Source: Craspedostauros australis (lineage: Eukaryota; Bacillariophyta; Bacillariophyceae; Mastogloiales; Achnanthaceae). Taken from it: a stretch of 64,000 bases of DNA. This document shows, piece by piece, positions 1-11,527 of this stretch; positions within the stretch are counted from its first letter, which is position 1; each line of letters opens with the position of its first letter. The stretch lies in NCBI GenBank assembly GCA_026770025.1, contig JAMXDE010000060.1, forward strand, positions 124,001-188,000. The letters run 5' to 3'. The notes beneath the pieces are model-generated. The model had not been told where the DNA came from, ran no database searches, and was given only the letters and a program-made list of their open reading frames with translations. The position numbers and the translations under genes are program-made.

Positions 1-3000
1 GCCCAACTTCCATGCGCTACGGCCGTACTTTGGGTGGATTCCAGCGGACCGCGTGCGTGACACTCTTGCATGTACTACCCAATGGTATCGCATGTCTGAG
101 CGTTATCCCATGCGTAAACACTATAAGTCTAGATTCCCCGCGGCCAATGTCAACCGACTTCACGATGTTGTTTCCATGGACACGTTGTTCTCTGACACGC
201 CTGCTCATCATGATGGAGTCCCCGGACACGGTGGATGTACCATGGTACAGGTGTTTGTGGGATCCAACACGCGCCTCACAGCGGCGTACCCTCTGGCAAG
301 CGAGTCCCATGTTCCCCATGTTGTCCAGGACTTCATTCGGGAGCATGGTGCCATGGACGTGTTGATGTCCGACAACGCCACGGCGCAGATCGGAGGCAGG
401 ATGAAGGACATCCTCCGGCAGTACTGCATCGCAGACCACCAGTCCGAACCACACCACCAACATCAGAATCCTGTCGAGCGACGCATCCAGGATATCAAGC
501 GCACCACCAACGGCATCATGGACCGAACTGGCACCCCTGCCAGGTTCTGGCTCATCTGCACCTTGTACGTCGTGGGACTGCTCAACCATCTGTCACAGTC
601 CACGGCCGGTCACATCACACCCATCCAGGCCGCCACTGGCCAACGTCCCGACGTGAGCAAGTATCTCAGCTTCCACTGGTGGGAGCCGGTATACTACAAG
701 GTTGGGAATGCTGCCTTCCCAGGCACCACGCAAGAACGGCGTGGACGCTGGGCTGGACCGTGCGAGCACAAGGGTGACGAGATGACGTTCTGGGTACTAG
801 ATGACGCAACGCAACGGCTGTTGCCGCGCTCGAGCATCCGACGTGTGTCTGATGACGCGCGAAACCTTCGGGCAGACTACCCCCTGCCTGATTCTGGGGA
901 GGATGATAACGTGGGTGACGAAGCTAGAGAAACCGAAAATCCAGAAGATTTCGACAGTGACAGCACACCTGAAGCTAGACAACCCGTTGTGCATGCACTG
1001 TCTGACCTGGTAGCCACATCACATGGAGAATCAGATTCTGGTGTAGTCAAAGTCCCCAAATTCAGTCCTGATGAGTTGCTCGGATTGACCTTCCTCCACC
1101 AACAGGATGGACTCAAGTGGAGAGCTCGAGTGATCCGCAAGATCAAGGACGGAGACGCAGCCAACCATGACAATATCAAGATGCTCATCGCATACGGCGA
1201 CGACGACACTGAAGAGCTCATCGCGTATACGGATCTAGCTGACATCATCGAACAGCAGCACGAACAGGAGATTGGCGACGGGGAGATGTGCGTTTTCAAA
1301 GCCATCACCGGTCATGAAGGTCCATTCCACTCCAGTCACAGCAAGTACAACGGCTCCTCCTACAACGTAAAGGTACAATGGGAGGATGGCAGTGTGACCA
1401 TGGAACCACTGGACGTGATCGCCAAAGACGACCCTGTATCTTGTGCAAAGTACGCCGCAGACAACAACCTCCTCGGTCTGCCTGGCTGGAAGCGATTCCA
1501 TAAACTAGCAAAGAGAAAGAAGAAACTCAATCGTCTTATCAATGCTGGCAAACGCAAAACACGTGCACAAGGTCCTATCTTCAAGTTTGGTGTTCAAGTT
1601 CCACGGAACGGGAAGGAAGCCCGCCAGCTTGATGAGAAGAACGGCAACTCCAAGTGGGTAGATGCTGAGAGAAAAGAAATGAATCAGCTCTACGAATACG
1701 GAACGTTCAAGGATCTCGGAAAGAACACTCGGAAGCCAGACGGATACAAGCAGATCAAGCTCCTCTGGGTGTACGACGTGAAGCACGACCTTCGGCACAA
1801 GGCAAGATGCGTAGCAGGAGGGCACTTAACGGATCCATGCAAGGATATGGCATATGCAGGAGTAGTCAATCTCAGATCATTCAGGATTGCACTGCTTGCA
1901 GCAGAACTCAACAACCTCAAACCCATGGTGGGTGATATTGGTAATGCCTATCTAGAAGCCTACACAAAAGAAAAGATCTGTTTCATAGCTGGTCCTGAGT
2001 TCCAAGAGTTTGCTGGTCACATGATGATCATCGTGAAAGCGCTCTACGGACTACGCACATCCGGTGCTCGATTCCACGAGTCTCTGGCCGACACACTCCG
2101 TGACATGAAGTTCTTTCAGTGCAAAGCTGACCCGGATGTGTGGATGAGGGATGCTGGTAGATGCTGGGAATACATCTGTGTGTACGTAGATGATCTGATG
2201 GCCGTCATGGAAGACCCACAGTTATTCTTCGACACGCTCATCAACAAGTACAAGTACAAGTTGAAAGGTGTAGGACCAATCAAGTATCACCTCGGCGCAG
2301 ACTTCGACCGTGACAAAGACGGAACCCTGACTATGAGCCCGCAATCCTACATCAAACGGATGCTGGCGAATTACGAACAGGTGCATGGGGAGCTTCCACG
2401 GACCTACACCAGTCCCATGGAACACAACGACGCCCCCGAGCTAGACACATCACGCGAACTAAACCCTGTAGAGACCAGACAGTTTCAATCACTCATCGGC
2501 GCCCTTCAATGGTGCATCACATTGGGACGGTTTGATATTGCTGCAGCTGTGATGACTTTGTCTAGATTCAGAGCTCAACCCAGGATTGGTCACATGGACC
2601 GCGCAAAACGTGTGTATGGATACCTCCGAAAGCGTTCTGATGCCGCCATCAGGTTCAGAACGGGAATTCCAGATCACGAGCGCTTCTTCAAGGTTCCTGA
2701 CCATGAATGGATGTACTCTGTATATGGTGATGCCGAAGAGGAGACCGCGGACGACGATCCAACACCCAAGGGCAAGGCAGTTCGAATGACGACGTTTGTA
2801 GATGCCAATCTCATGCACTGCAAAGTGACAGGCAAATCTGCAACTGGTGTTCTCCATCTGCTCAACCAGACACCCATCGAATGGTTCAGCAAACGCCAGA
2901 CCACTGTCGAGACTGCAACCTACGGATCGGAATTCGTCGCGGCAAGACAGGCAACAGAGCAAGTGATTGCGATGCGCCTCACTCTTCGTGCAATGGGGAT

Positions 3001-3268
3001 TCCACTGGACGGACCTGCCTGGATGTTCGGAGACAACCAGAGCGTGATCACATCCTCCACCATCCCAAACAGTGTGTTGTCCAAACGACACAACGCATTG
3101 GCGTACCACCGCGTGCGTGCCGCAGTAGCTGCGAAGATCCTGCATTTCTGCAAGATAGACGGAACGGAAAACGTAGCCAACGTCATGACCAAGTTCCTTC
3201 CATGGGCGAAGTACTGGCCGTTAGTGAGGCCGCTTCTGTTCTGGAAAGGAGAGACTCTGGGTGGATGA
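1..3268 (+). mobile_element. Ty1/copia-type Pol polyprotein (CoDi-like), 5' end outside the window
   Basis: One frame is open from base 2 to the TGA at 3266-3268. It enters just before the integrase core, so Gag and protease lie outside the window. The integrase triad is visible: Asp in MDT (179-181), Asp in SDNA (371-373) and Glu in NPVERR (476-478), which lies 35 residues after the second Asp. A FHWWEPVYY stretch follows. A chromo-like module with WEDGS lies at about 1375-1490. The reverse transcriptase has the YVDD box at 2182-2193. The RNase H has FVDAN, the ETATYGSEF stretch and DNQS. The gene order IN-RT-RH defines Ty1/copia. The visible frame has no stop or frameshift, so the copy may be fairly recent. 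This is a different lineage from the element at 45503-52056. Confidence 0.93.
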
Positions 3269-3282
3269 ACAAGACTCCCGAC

Positions 3283-3292
3283 TATAGGGGAG
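3283..3292 (+). other. Candidate polypurine tract of the left copia element
   Basis: An ATAGGGGAG-like purine run lies about 15 bases after the pol stop. This is where a copia element primes plus-strand synthesis, immediately before its 3' LTR. The assignment rests on position and composition only. Confidence 0.5.
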
Positions 3293-3997
3293 TATCAACA
3301 TCTAGATCGAAATTAGGTACCCATCTCCCATGACTGAAACGTGATTCACTATTTTTGATTCGACTCGATTTGAGAGTATAGTCGAGTGAGTCTTGATACA
3401 CGATTGATATTCGGTCACTACGGTCATCGAACATGACGTAGGCACTGACATCATCGTATGACGTCAGAGGATCGGTCATTGTGATCCTCGGAATCGAGAT
3501 TATATTTTAGTCATGGTATGCTGACCTGTCTAGCCTAGCTGAGTGCATCATCAAGCACGTGGCAACAACATTTAGGATTCAGAACAACATCGTCAGAGGT
3601 GATGCATGCACCTTGTCGACGTAGACGGATCAATCCATATGTGATCAAACAGAGATCAAGATTAGGCAAGACCAGGAGAGATGAAGAAAGACCCAAAGGC
3701 GAGAATAACACGGAGTATCGTGTAGATCAACATGCTATCTTGGGCAATGTTTTAGAAAAGACTGCGAGAGAAACCACGAGGTAATCGAGCAGCACGTTAG
3801 CAACCGTGCATTAGGCACCATCATTAGAAATAGGAGATCATCATCTCATAATCAAACTCAATCATCAATTGACACACCAACTAATAGCAACAACAACAAC
3901 ACCAAACATCTCCAACTTCACCTATTGGATTGATCACCCAGGCGGCGTCGTAAGTGCAGTGTTTGGTGCTCCCCTCTTGTCCTGTGTGTAATTGCTG
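3293..3997 (+). repeat. Probable 3' LTR of the left copia element, right border unresolved
   Basis: The sequence after the purine tract starts TATCAACATC and contains no coding region. In a copia element this position is the 3' LTR. The matching 5' LTR is outside the window, so the end cannot be placed. I looked for an inverted TGTTGATA terminus and did not find one. The LTR may stop anywhere before the 15-bp minisatellite at about 4000. Confidence 0.4.
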
Positions 3998-3999
3998 AT

Positions 4000-4252
4000 T
4001 ATCAACGTTGTTATCAGCGACGCCATCATCAGCAACGCCATCATTTGCGACGTTGTTATCAGCGACGCCATCATCAGCAACGCCATCATCAGCAACTCCA
4101 TCATCAGCGACTCCATCATCAGCAACTCCATCATCCGCAACGCCATCAACAGTGACGCCATCATCAGCGATGCCATCATCAGCGACGCCATCATCAGCAA
4201 CGTTATTATCAGCAACGCCATCAATTGCAACGCCATCAGCAACGCCATCACA
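4000..4252. repeat. Minisatellite with a 15-bp unit
   Basis: About 16 degenerate copies of a CGCCATCATCAGCAA-like unit are arranged head to tail, with variants such as GTTATC for CCATCA. Because 15 is a multiple of 3, several frames stay open on both strands and give false repetitive ORFs. The array lies between the copia 3' end and the C-terminal half of the broken Harbinger transposase. Confidence 0.85.
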
Positions 4253-4350
4253 TGCGCCACGAACGTGATGTAAGTAGGACATAGTAACAGTTGATTATGT
4301 ATGGCACTATCGAAAGTGCACATTATTGAAATGAACGACAGCCAATTGGA

Positions 4351-4856
4351 TCATGGAATCAAGCTGATATACTCCTCCATGGATAGCTTTTCAGATGTGT
4401 ATCGCGATGATTGCTCATTGCCATAGAGTGTGCAACGAAGGTTGGTGAAAAATGCCGCAATGTACTGCATGTGGGTGAGCGGATTCCAATACATCTTGAG
4501 CTGATTCTTCACCCCCAGCAATGGGAAGTTCCTGCCGATCTCCATGAACTCCCACTCAACACAGATTCGTGCACTAGACATGTCCTTGTTGCACAGAGCT
4601 TCAGAAGAACCCCGAGTGGTGTTGCGAAATGCACCAAGGATGTATGCTGTTGTTTGGTACGCCGGATCGCCATACAAACGATACAGCGGATCGTGACCAG
4701 GCAACGGCATCAATTGGCGCAAGTGATCCTCAACTTCACTCTCACGCAGCATGTGCATGTCATGACGGGCACCCAGGATGGGCCCATAGTAATGAAGAAT
4801 CAATCCATCTGCACCAACAATCCCTTGGAACTTCACTCCATGCAGATGCTTGTGTC
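4351..4856 (-). pseudogene. PIF/Harbinger transposase (DDE_Tnp_4), C-terminal half
   Basis: Read on the minus strand this piece has the hallmarks of the DDE_Tnp_4 family: GPILGARHDMHMLRES, then YGDPAY with the second catalytic Asp, then CVEWEF with the catalytic Glu, then GNEQSSRY. It lacks the first catalytic Asp, which lies in the other half at 7521-8130. The two halves are separated by the 2.66-kb insertion at 4860-7517. Removing the insertion and one CAG copy restores the frame exactly across the junction, giving AYSGHKHL. The gene is dead because of the insertion and because of damage in its N-terminal half. Confidence 0.88.
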
Positions 4857-5098
4857 CAGGGACACCCGGCAAGTGCATCAAATACTTCAGTTTACGACTA
4901 GTACGACTCCAAAGTGCTTTTTGTCATTTGTTGTGTTTCTTCGTTGTTTGTGAGATGTTGACAAAGCAAATGTCGCAGCGACGTCTTCGTTTGATTCATT
5001 GATATTAATACTTTATCAATCGGTGATACTCGGACAAATTTGGTCATTGCTTCCGTTTGGTTGAAGTGTCATCGAGTCCCGTCGAACCTGCTTCCTTT

Positions 5099-5235
5099 TG
5101 CATTTAATGCATTTGGAGTGCATTTAATGCACTTGGGGTTCAAAAAATGCATTTGAAGTGCATTAAATGCAATTGGAGTGCATTAAATGCATTTGGAGTG
5201 CAAAAAATGCATTTGAAGTGCATTAAATGCACTTC
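5099..5235. repeat. Subterminal array, 20-bp unit, left side
   Basis: About seven copies of an ATGCATTTGGAGTGCATTAA-like unit, with TTCAAAAA variants. It begins about 240 bp inside the left end of the transposon. The same unit recurs in the same orientation at 7084-7276. Confidence 0.9.
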
Positions 5236-7083
5236 ATCGGTTTTGCTGTCCACAATTCGTGAATGGATCCTCCTGGTGTCAACTCGCCACATCCAACCGC
5301 TGGGCGCAAAACTGGTGGTTGCATGAGCCAGACGTACTGTTTGCGAACGGAAGGTGGTTGTGGTGAGCAAGAACAATTCTCCTGCTGCCAATTCAGTGGT
5401 TCTTGCAAGCCCCATGCTGGGTACCATCGTGTTGTCTATAAGCCCCATGCTGGGTACCATCATGTTTTCCTGAAGATCCATAATCGGACAACTCTACTTT
5501 CTTAGACGGTGATGTAACGTGTTGTCAAATAGGGTCATATATATTTAGCTAGAGTCTACGACACAAATACTGGCTGGCTTGTCCTCAACGCGGACAAAAT
5601 GCATGACGTCATTGACGGTCGATGACAGACCGAAATTGTAATCAATGGTGTGGATGGTGATGTTGTGACAGGTCCAGTGCCATGTTGGTTGCTCACGCTG
5701 TTGGTGATTTGGTTCCTTTGGGTGTTTCCTCCTGGCGGTGTTGTGTCAAGCAGCAAAGCATTGGTGGTGTCATCCCTACATGTTGGCCACACCAGCCACA
5801 CGTGTGAATGGTACACAACATAATATTATGTAATGTAATGTAATGGAGGGCAGTGACTTATCCTTTGCTATGCACAACAAAATACAATACTAAATAATAC
5901 TTGGCATAGTTTGTGGATGTTCTACAAAGTCCTGCACAACCTGCTTTGTCCCCCTTGGACATGGGACGCCATGATCATCTGCTGAGCTGTTGACATGGTG
6001 CAGAAAGAGACTGGTGACAGTAGTGTTGTCATCCTTGTTGTTTCTTGCATCATGATTCAAGTGCTTGTGGATTCAATACCACTGAAACAAGAAGTAAAGA
6101 GGTGGAGCAGATGAGCAACAGTTCGAAGCCAATGATAGCAATTGGCGACGACAAGCAGAGAGGAGGTCCAAACACACAGGCAGGGAATAGACCTGAAGCA
6201 AGGACGAGGCTGTACTATAGAGTAGGTACATGGAGGGAAGGCAGCATGTGATGATTGAGATGTGGACGAAGCTGAACGTCCTGGACCATGAACAGCAGCA
6301 GACCGAGAACAAGGCATGATGCAGGTCAAGTTAAGGGTGAGGGCAAAGGTTGAAGTGGGATGTACCATCCTTGGGTAGCATGGAGCCTGCAACCCGCTCA
6401 CCACCTTATGTATTCTTCTCCACTTGGGTTCCATCGATCCAAAGCCCAGACAAAGCAGCAGCCTCGGCATGCCCACCGCCACCACGCAATCCTCAACATT
6501 TCGTTACAAGTAACCACCTCACCCACGTGAAATGTGAGTGTGTCGATGATAGACACGACTGGACAGCATGTCGAAACACGACTGACGATTCCGAACCCCA
6601 TTTGCCCTCCACCGTCCGCACGCTTGACGCGTTTAGGCAAAGGCTAATGCGAAAAATATAAATTTGTAACTATAAGGCTCAGGAGTCTATAACTTCACGC
6701 ACACCCAATAAATCATAACAGAATGAATTCAGTGCTGAAATATTGTATCAGAACGAAGTTGCAATCGTATCCTGAATGGGTCTTGTGCTCGCGCTGGGTC
6801 CACACAGCAAACAACTCGAGTCTGTTGTCCATTTGGTATTGGAGAATCACACACAGAGCCTCGAATGGGTGGGTGCACATGGCACTGGTGGCCATGGCGA
6901 ACAGTGTCGCTCATGGTCTTCAAGTTCTTGATTCGGCAGTTCAAGCGCTCGTGTCGGCAACGAGCGCGGCTCTTGAACTTCGCACCATCTTTTCGCAAAA
7001 AATCCTGTTCTTGGGGCCTGCACACCAATCGCCAACCCACACACAAACAGCCCAAGCGAGTCCCGCGACCTGTGTGCTTCCAT
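5236..7083. other. Interior of the 2.66-kb transposon, no gene recognised
   Basis: Short ORFs occur on both strands but none looks like a known protein. A direct repeat of about 22 bp containing CCCATGCTGGGTACCATC occurs twice at about 5408-5466. A short minus-strand stretch near 6400-6485 encodes GLWIDGT, which is too short to assign. The interior could hold decayed captured sequence. Confidence 0.6.
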
Positions 7084-7276
7084 CAAAAAATGCACTTGGA
7101 GTTCAAAAAATGCATTTGAAGTGCATTAAATGCACTTGGAGTTCAAAAAATGCAGTTGAAGTGCATTAAATGCATTTGGAGTGCATTAAATGCATTTGGA
7201 GTGCATTAAATGCATTTGAAGTGCATTAAATGCAATTGAAGTGCATTAAATGCATTTGGAGTGCATTAAATGCACT
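7084..7276. repeat. Subterminal array, 20-bp unit, right side
   Basis: About nine to ten copies of the same 20-bp unit as at 5099-5235, in direct orientation. The array ends about 241 bp from the right end of the transposon, which mirrors the left array almost exactly. Confidence 0.9.
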
Positions 7277-7520
7277 TTCAGTTGTGCATCAGATTGATTC
7301 GTGACTTAAACAACTACAGTCACAACGGCGGTCATTGGACACCAATAGACGATATCGTTAAATATAATACTTAACGATACGACATCAATAGGTCATTTTC
7401 AGCGAATGCAACGACACAGATTGTGGAGGTAAGACTAATTCGATTAAACAGCCTCGATTCATCTCTTTGGTCAAATGAGTCAAACGACGCACGTTCCAAT
7501 GGACTTGCCGGGTGTCCCAG

Positions 7521-8130
7521 AATACGCCAATTCTTGGTTGTAGGTTGGTCGGCACGTTGCAGAGAACGTCCCGTCGACGAAGCCGATGACATTGTTGACC
7601 AATTGTTTTGTGAGCTTGCAGACATTGTCAGCATACTGCTGAAAGCGAGGGTAGAACAGCCCAATGTCACTCAGGTAATGGAGCCGCGATTTCATAGAAG
7701 TAAAGAAAGAAGGTGGAACAGATACAAGAAAGCCTGTTGACATCCATATCGAAGCGATCCTCCATGTCAATCAATCGATCTCGATGAGCCAATCGATACA
7801 GCATGATCAGAACACCGACCTCGAAGGACACAGCCAAACGATTCTTGACCTGTATAGATCTGGGATCGGCCTCACCAGACACAGCGTTGAATTTGGGCCA
7901 AAGCGCGACGAGGATTCGACGCAGGTGGTCCTTCCAAAACCGGAAGTGTTTCAGAGCATCCCTCTCTGACAGCTGACGAATTGTGACGCCGCGATTGCTA
8001 TGAATCCGGGGAGGATCCAGTGGAAGAAGGTATTGATGCTACAGTCGCAGCGTGTGCACACCAAGGGCAAGCACATCGCGGAAGTGCAGAAGGAGATCCT
8101 CCATGTCGTCATCGTCAAGATTGTCTATTG
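7521..8130 (-). pseudogene. PIF/Harbinger transposase, N-terminal half
   Basis: On the minus strand, fragments in two frames add up to the N-terminal part of a Harbinger transposase: a helical region (HFRFWKDHLRRILVALWP), then IDMEDRFDMDVNRLSCIC, then FVDGTF with the first catalytic Asp at about 7573-7575, then NQELAYS at the insertion point. A stop interrupts the frame near 8039 and a frameshift occurs near 7690. The upstream limit is uncertain. The open frame continues to about 8329 with weaker similarity. Together with 4351-4856 all three catalytic positions are encoded, but in separated and damaged pieces. Confidence 0.8.
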
Positions 8131-8339
8131 GAAGCTGAGCTAGCCATGTAGCGGCATGCACGAATCTGGCCCTTGCCTCTGCGCAGGCCTCGCGCTCGGG
8201 CAAGCAATTCCACACGCGTTGAGACATCTTTCGGAGAAGTCCATTGTGGGAACACATGCGAGGCAAGTGGTGCATATGACCAACATGGCAGAGACACTGA
8301 AAGGGAAGAGGAGGCAAAGATACGAACAAGCACGAACAT

Positions 8340-9601
8340 GCAGGTGGAAGCGCTGAACATTATTTTTTGTTCGTTGTGAACGGAAAGGACGAGTGGAGAG
8401 GAACGAACTTCCTCTTGTGAGAATCTCGCGACAAGGCAGGCTACTTGAAAACATGGATAAGGCTAGACAACCTTGATGACGTCATCGTATGATTACTTTG
8501 ATTTACTTCAGTCCTTCCAAGATTCAATGTCACAGCGAACCTTTGGGGGAGGCGTCCCAAATCGCGTCACATCGACAGTTTCAGGGGATGGCTTAAAGTT
8601 ACATGCGATAACTCTCTAACGTCAAGAAAGCTGTGCAGGTCGCAATGAACACACAGGATGACCGATGGCGAAACACTCCCGCGAGGGTCATTTGTTTCTT
8701 TGTTTCGTGACCCAAAGGCACAAGAGTTGATAGCCGTGTCTGGATATTTTCAACGCCTTCCTCTTCACCGAACGTTTCCACAATTGATACAATAAATATC
8801 GCTAAAAGTATTGAATATACTGCGCTTTTGCATAAGTACAACGAGGCGATGATGTAGGTCGTGAAGTACCACGTGAAGCGATTCTTGGTAACACAGGCAC
8901 AGTATAAGTATTGAAACTAAGACCATCATCAATCGTTGTGCCTTTGAGCGACAGATTCTGGATGGTCATTTTCCCTTTCTTCAGCGCAACAAAGGCATGG
9001 GGGTTAAAACATGACTTTTTATTATTGTTCTGGAGCTTTTTGTTCGCGTTCGGCGTTTGACGAAGAAGAGGACTGCTTCATGACGACGAAGTGGTGGCGG
9101 AAGTCATGAAACCAAGCCCGTCACAAAATGCCACATCGAAGAGCAGAAGCGGACGGAACCGAGCGGCGGAACGCCACAGGTGGCTGCGCACGCATTAGAC
9201 GCACAAGTCATGCAATACGACGCAAAGCGAGGCACCGAGAGGAGAGAGGACGCAGAGCAGCAGACAGGGCAACGAAGAGGCATTCGAGACGGCCACAACG
9301 AAAGCTCTCTCCCAATAGAACCACGCAATTGATTTCGTCTTCCACTCTGTTGCCAAACGCTTTCACAAGTTGTCCAAGTTGTCACAAGTTGTCCAAGTTG
9401 TCACATACCATCACAGCCAACGCAACCAACGCAAGCAGCCGCCCTGTCGGTTCCTCCATTCATCATTGCGTCCACAACATCGCAGATCTGCTCATCCATC
9501 ACAAGAGACAGCCAGATCCACCCTTTCCAACTCAAACAAGGCTACGACGACACGCATACAACAGACGACAGACGACGGACAAGCTCATCACGCCACCCAC
9601 C
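8340..9601. other. Intergenic region upstream of the globin gene
   Basis: No gene recognised. The last 470 bases form an open frame continuous with the globin frame (an ATG at 9128), but the translation is Arg-rich and low in complexity, so it is read here as promoter or leader. A 19-bp direct repeat (CACAAGTTGTCCAAGTTGT) occurs about twice at 9363-9404. Confidence 0.5.
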
Positions 9602-11527
9602 ATGTCATCAGCCATGCTTTCACCAGTCTCGCAACAGCTGGCATCGCAAAGCACTGCATTCTCCACAAACACAACAACAAGCGCAGCCCCGGTGAATGCG
9701 ACATCCAGCAGCAGCAGCAGCAAAGATGACGATGTCGCAATCCCACGCTCGGTTGTCGCGGCAGTGCGCAAGTCTTGGGATCAGATCAGGAAGATCCCAA
9801 ACCACGAGAAGGTGGCAGGTGAACTCCTCTTCCGCAGGTACGTCCTTCATGCATCGCGCTGTGTTGTCGATGATGACCGAAATGACCACGGCGGATAGTG
9901 GTCTCGGAGTCATGATACGTTCCGTACTTTGCTTCATCTGTTCTGTGCCTGCGATGTGACCAACGGGACAGGAGGCGCTGAGGAGTCGCAAGCCTGGGTG
10001 GGCAACCAAAGGTCATTGAACGGGAAGGGAGAAACAACGAAACTCTGCGCCATCAGGTTGACGGTCTTTGACGCCCCAGCTCCTTGACTTCATTTCGTAT
10101 CGCGGGAAACTCTCGTGGCTTCGTTCCATTCGTCCATCCATTCTAACCCCACAGCTATCGGTCTTTTGCTCTTCGAAATGGTTTGATACTGCTCCCTCTG
10201 CTATATGTTGTGATACAGAATCTTTGCCATCGCACCAGATGCAGTACAGATGTTTGGCTTTGGCGGCGAGCTCTTCATGTACCCCTCTTCTTCTTCCAGC
10301 ACGTACGAGCACTCCATCCCGGATGCCATGTACCGTCATTCCAAGGCCTTCATCAAGCACTCCACGGGCGTCGTTTCGACCTTGGGCGCGGCGATTGATC
10401 TGCTGGCAACGGACCTGGACCTACTCACGGCCACGCTGAAGCAGCTGGGGGGTCGTCATGCGGCGTACGATCTCCAACCGGCTCATTACGATGTCGTCGG
10501 TCAGGCATTGCTGGAGACGCTGGAGGGGGCGTTGGGAGTGGAGGAATGGACTGCGGAGATGGAGCACGCATGGAAGGCAGTTTTTGCGGTCGTTTCGACC
10601 ACCATGATGGAAGGTGCGCAAGAACTCCAGCAAAGAAATCGACAGCAGCAGCAGGAACGCAAAAGTCAGACGCGCCCATCGGGATCGTCCAAGCCAAAAA
10701 TGCGTGGCAGACGTAGCATCTCCAGCATGGGTAGCAACAGCAGCCGGCAGAGCCGCCCCCGTCTTTCTGGAGAGTCGTCGGCGATGTCATCGAAGTCGCA
10801 GTCGCACCATCACCGATCATCGACCCGCGACTCCATCCATCGTGAAAGCGCTGCCACTCACGATTCTCAGGACAAACAGCTCAGCAGACGATCCAGCATG
10901 GCATCGTACCACAGCGTCAGCTCGACCTCCGCATCCACGTACCTATCAACATCGGAGGAGGAGCTGGCCTTTCATGTTGCCGGTCCGGAGGCCGGGGCCC
11001 TGCTCTCCTCGTCCAATATCCTCCAAGATATCCACGCAACCTGGAGTCAGGTCAAGAAGATCCCCGACCACGAGAACCTCGTCGCCCAGATCCTCTTCCA
11101 GAACATCTTCGATCTCGCCCCCGGCATCGAGCAGATGTTCCCGGGTGCGCACCACGCCAGCGGCCAGGAAACTGATCACGCCGCCATCTTTGCGGATCCG
11201 GTCTTCATGGTGCACGCGCGCAGCGTGGTCCGGATGGTGGATGCTGTCACCAATATCATCGGCCTCGATCTGGAGCCCGTCGTTGAGCTTTTGCTAGATC
11301 TCGGCAAGCGGCACGCCCAGTACGGCGCCAAGCCGCAGCATTTCCCCATCGTCGGACAGGCGATGCTGAAGACGTTGGAAATGGGGCTCGGTGATGCTTG
11401 GACGCCGCCCGTCCAGCAGAGCTGGACGACGTTGTTTGCCTTCCTTTCGTCCACCATGATCAAGGGGATGCAATGGCACGAAGATGAGCAGAAGGCGTCG
11501 ACCAGTGATGACTACTGGGCAGCTTGA
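9602..11527 (+). CDS. Two-domain globin, join(9602..9837,10219..11527)
   Basis: Predicted 514 aa. Two globin folds are joined by a Ser-rich linker of about 130 residues. Each fold has a His at the E7-like position (126 and 411) and a proximal His in GGRHAAYD (159) or GKRHAQYG (444). Both pairs are 33 residues apart, so both domains should bind heme. Typical pre-globin motifs follow (PAHYDVVGQALLETL and PQHFPIVGQAMLKTL). The intron has GTACGT and ATACAG ends. Splicing there gives IFAIAPDAVQMF, which matches IFDLAPGIEQMF in the second domain and confirms the junction. The ATG at 9602 is preceded by ACCC/ACC and was chosen over the in-frame 9128 ATG. Roles known for such globins include oxygen or NO handling; which applies here is unknown. 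Confidence 0.88.
9838..10218 (+). other. Intron of the globin gene, 381 bp
   Basis: The donor CAG|GTACGT and acceptor ATACAG|A keep phase 2 and join two halves of a globin helix. Closer AG dinucleotides at 10244 and 10249 were tested and break the frame. Confidence 0.85.

Larger units (their letters stand above)
4860..7517. mobile_element. DNA transposon, 2658 bp, TIRs plus CAG target duplication, inserted in a Harbinger transposase
   Basis: The left end reads GGACACCCGGCAAGT (4860-4874) and the right end is its exact reverse complement (7503-7517). The flanks carry a 3-bp duplication CAG at 4857-4859 and 7518-7520. Arrays of a 20-bp repeat lie about 240 bp from each end, both in the same orientation. 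No intact transposase is visible inside, so the element is probably non-autonomous. A 3-bp duplication occurs in Harbinger and CACTA-type elements, but the ends are not CACTR, so the superfamily is left open. Excising the element restores the interrupted reading frame, which proves the borders well. Confidence 0.85.

Noticed and set aside
3881-4282. Repetitive ORFs (VADDGVADD type and others) over the 15-bp minisatellite
   Set aside because: The period is a multiple of three, so several frames are open on both strands. There is no unique sequence to support a gene.
6057-6485. Second transposase inside the 2.66-kb element (GLWIDGT fragment)
   Set aside because: The match is only about seven residues, with stops around it. 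It is insufficient to name a family.
9128-9601. N-terminal 158-aa extension of the globin
   Set aside because: Arg-rich and low complexity, with no targeting pattern. The ATG at 9602 has a better context and leads directly into the globin domain.
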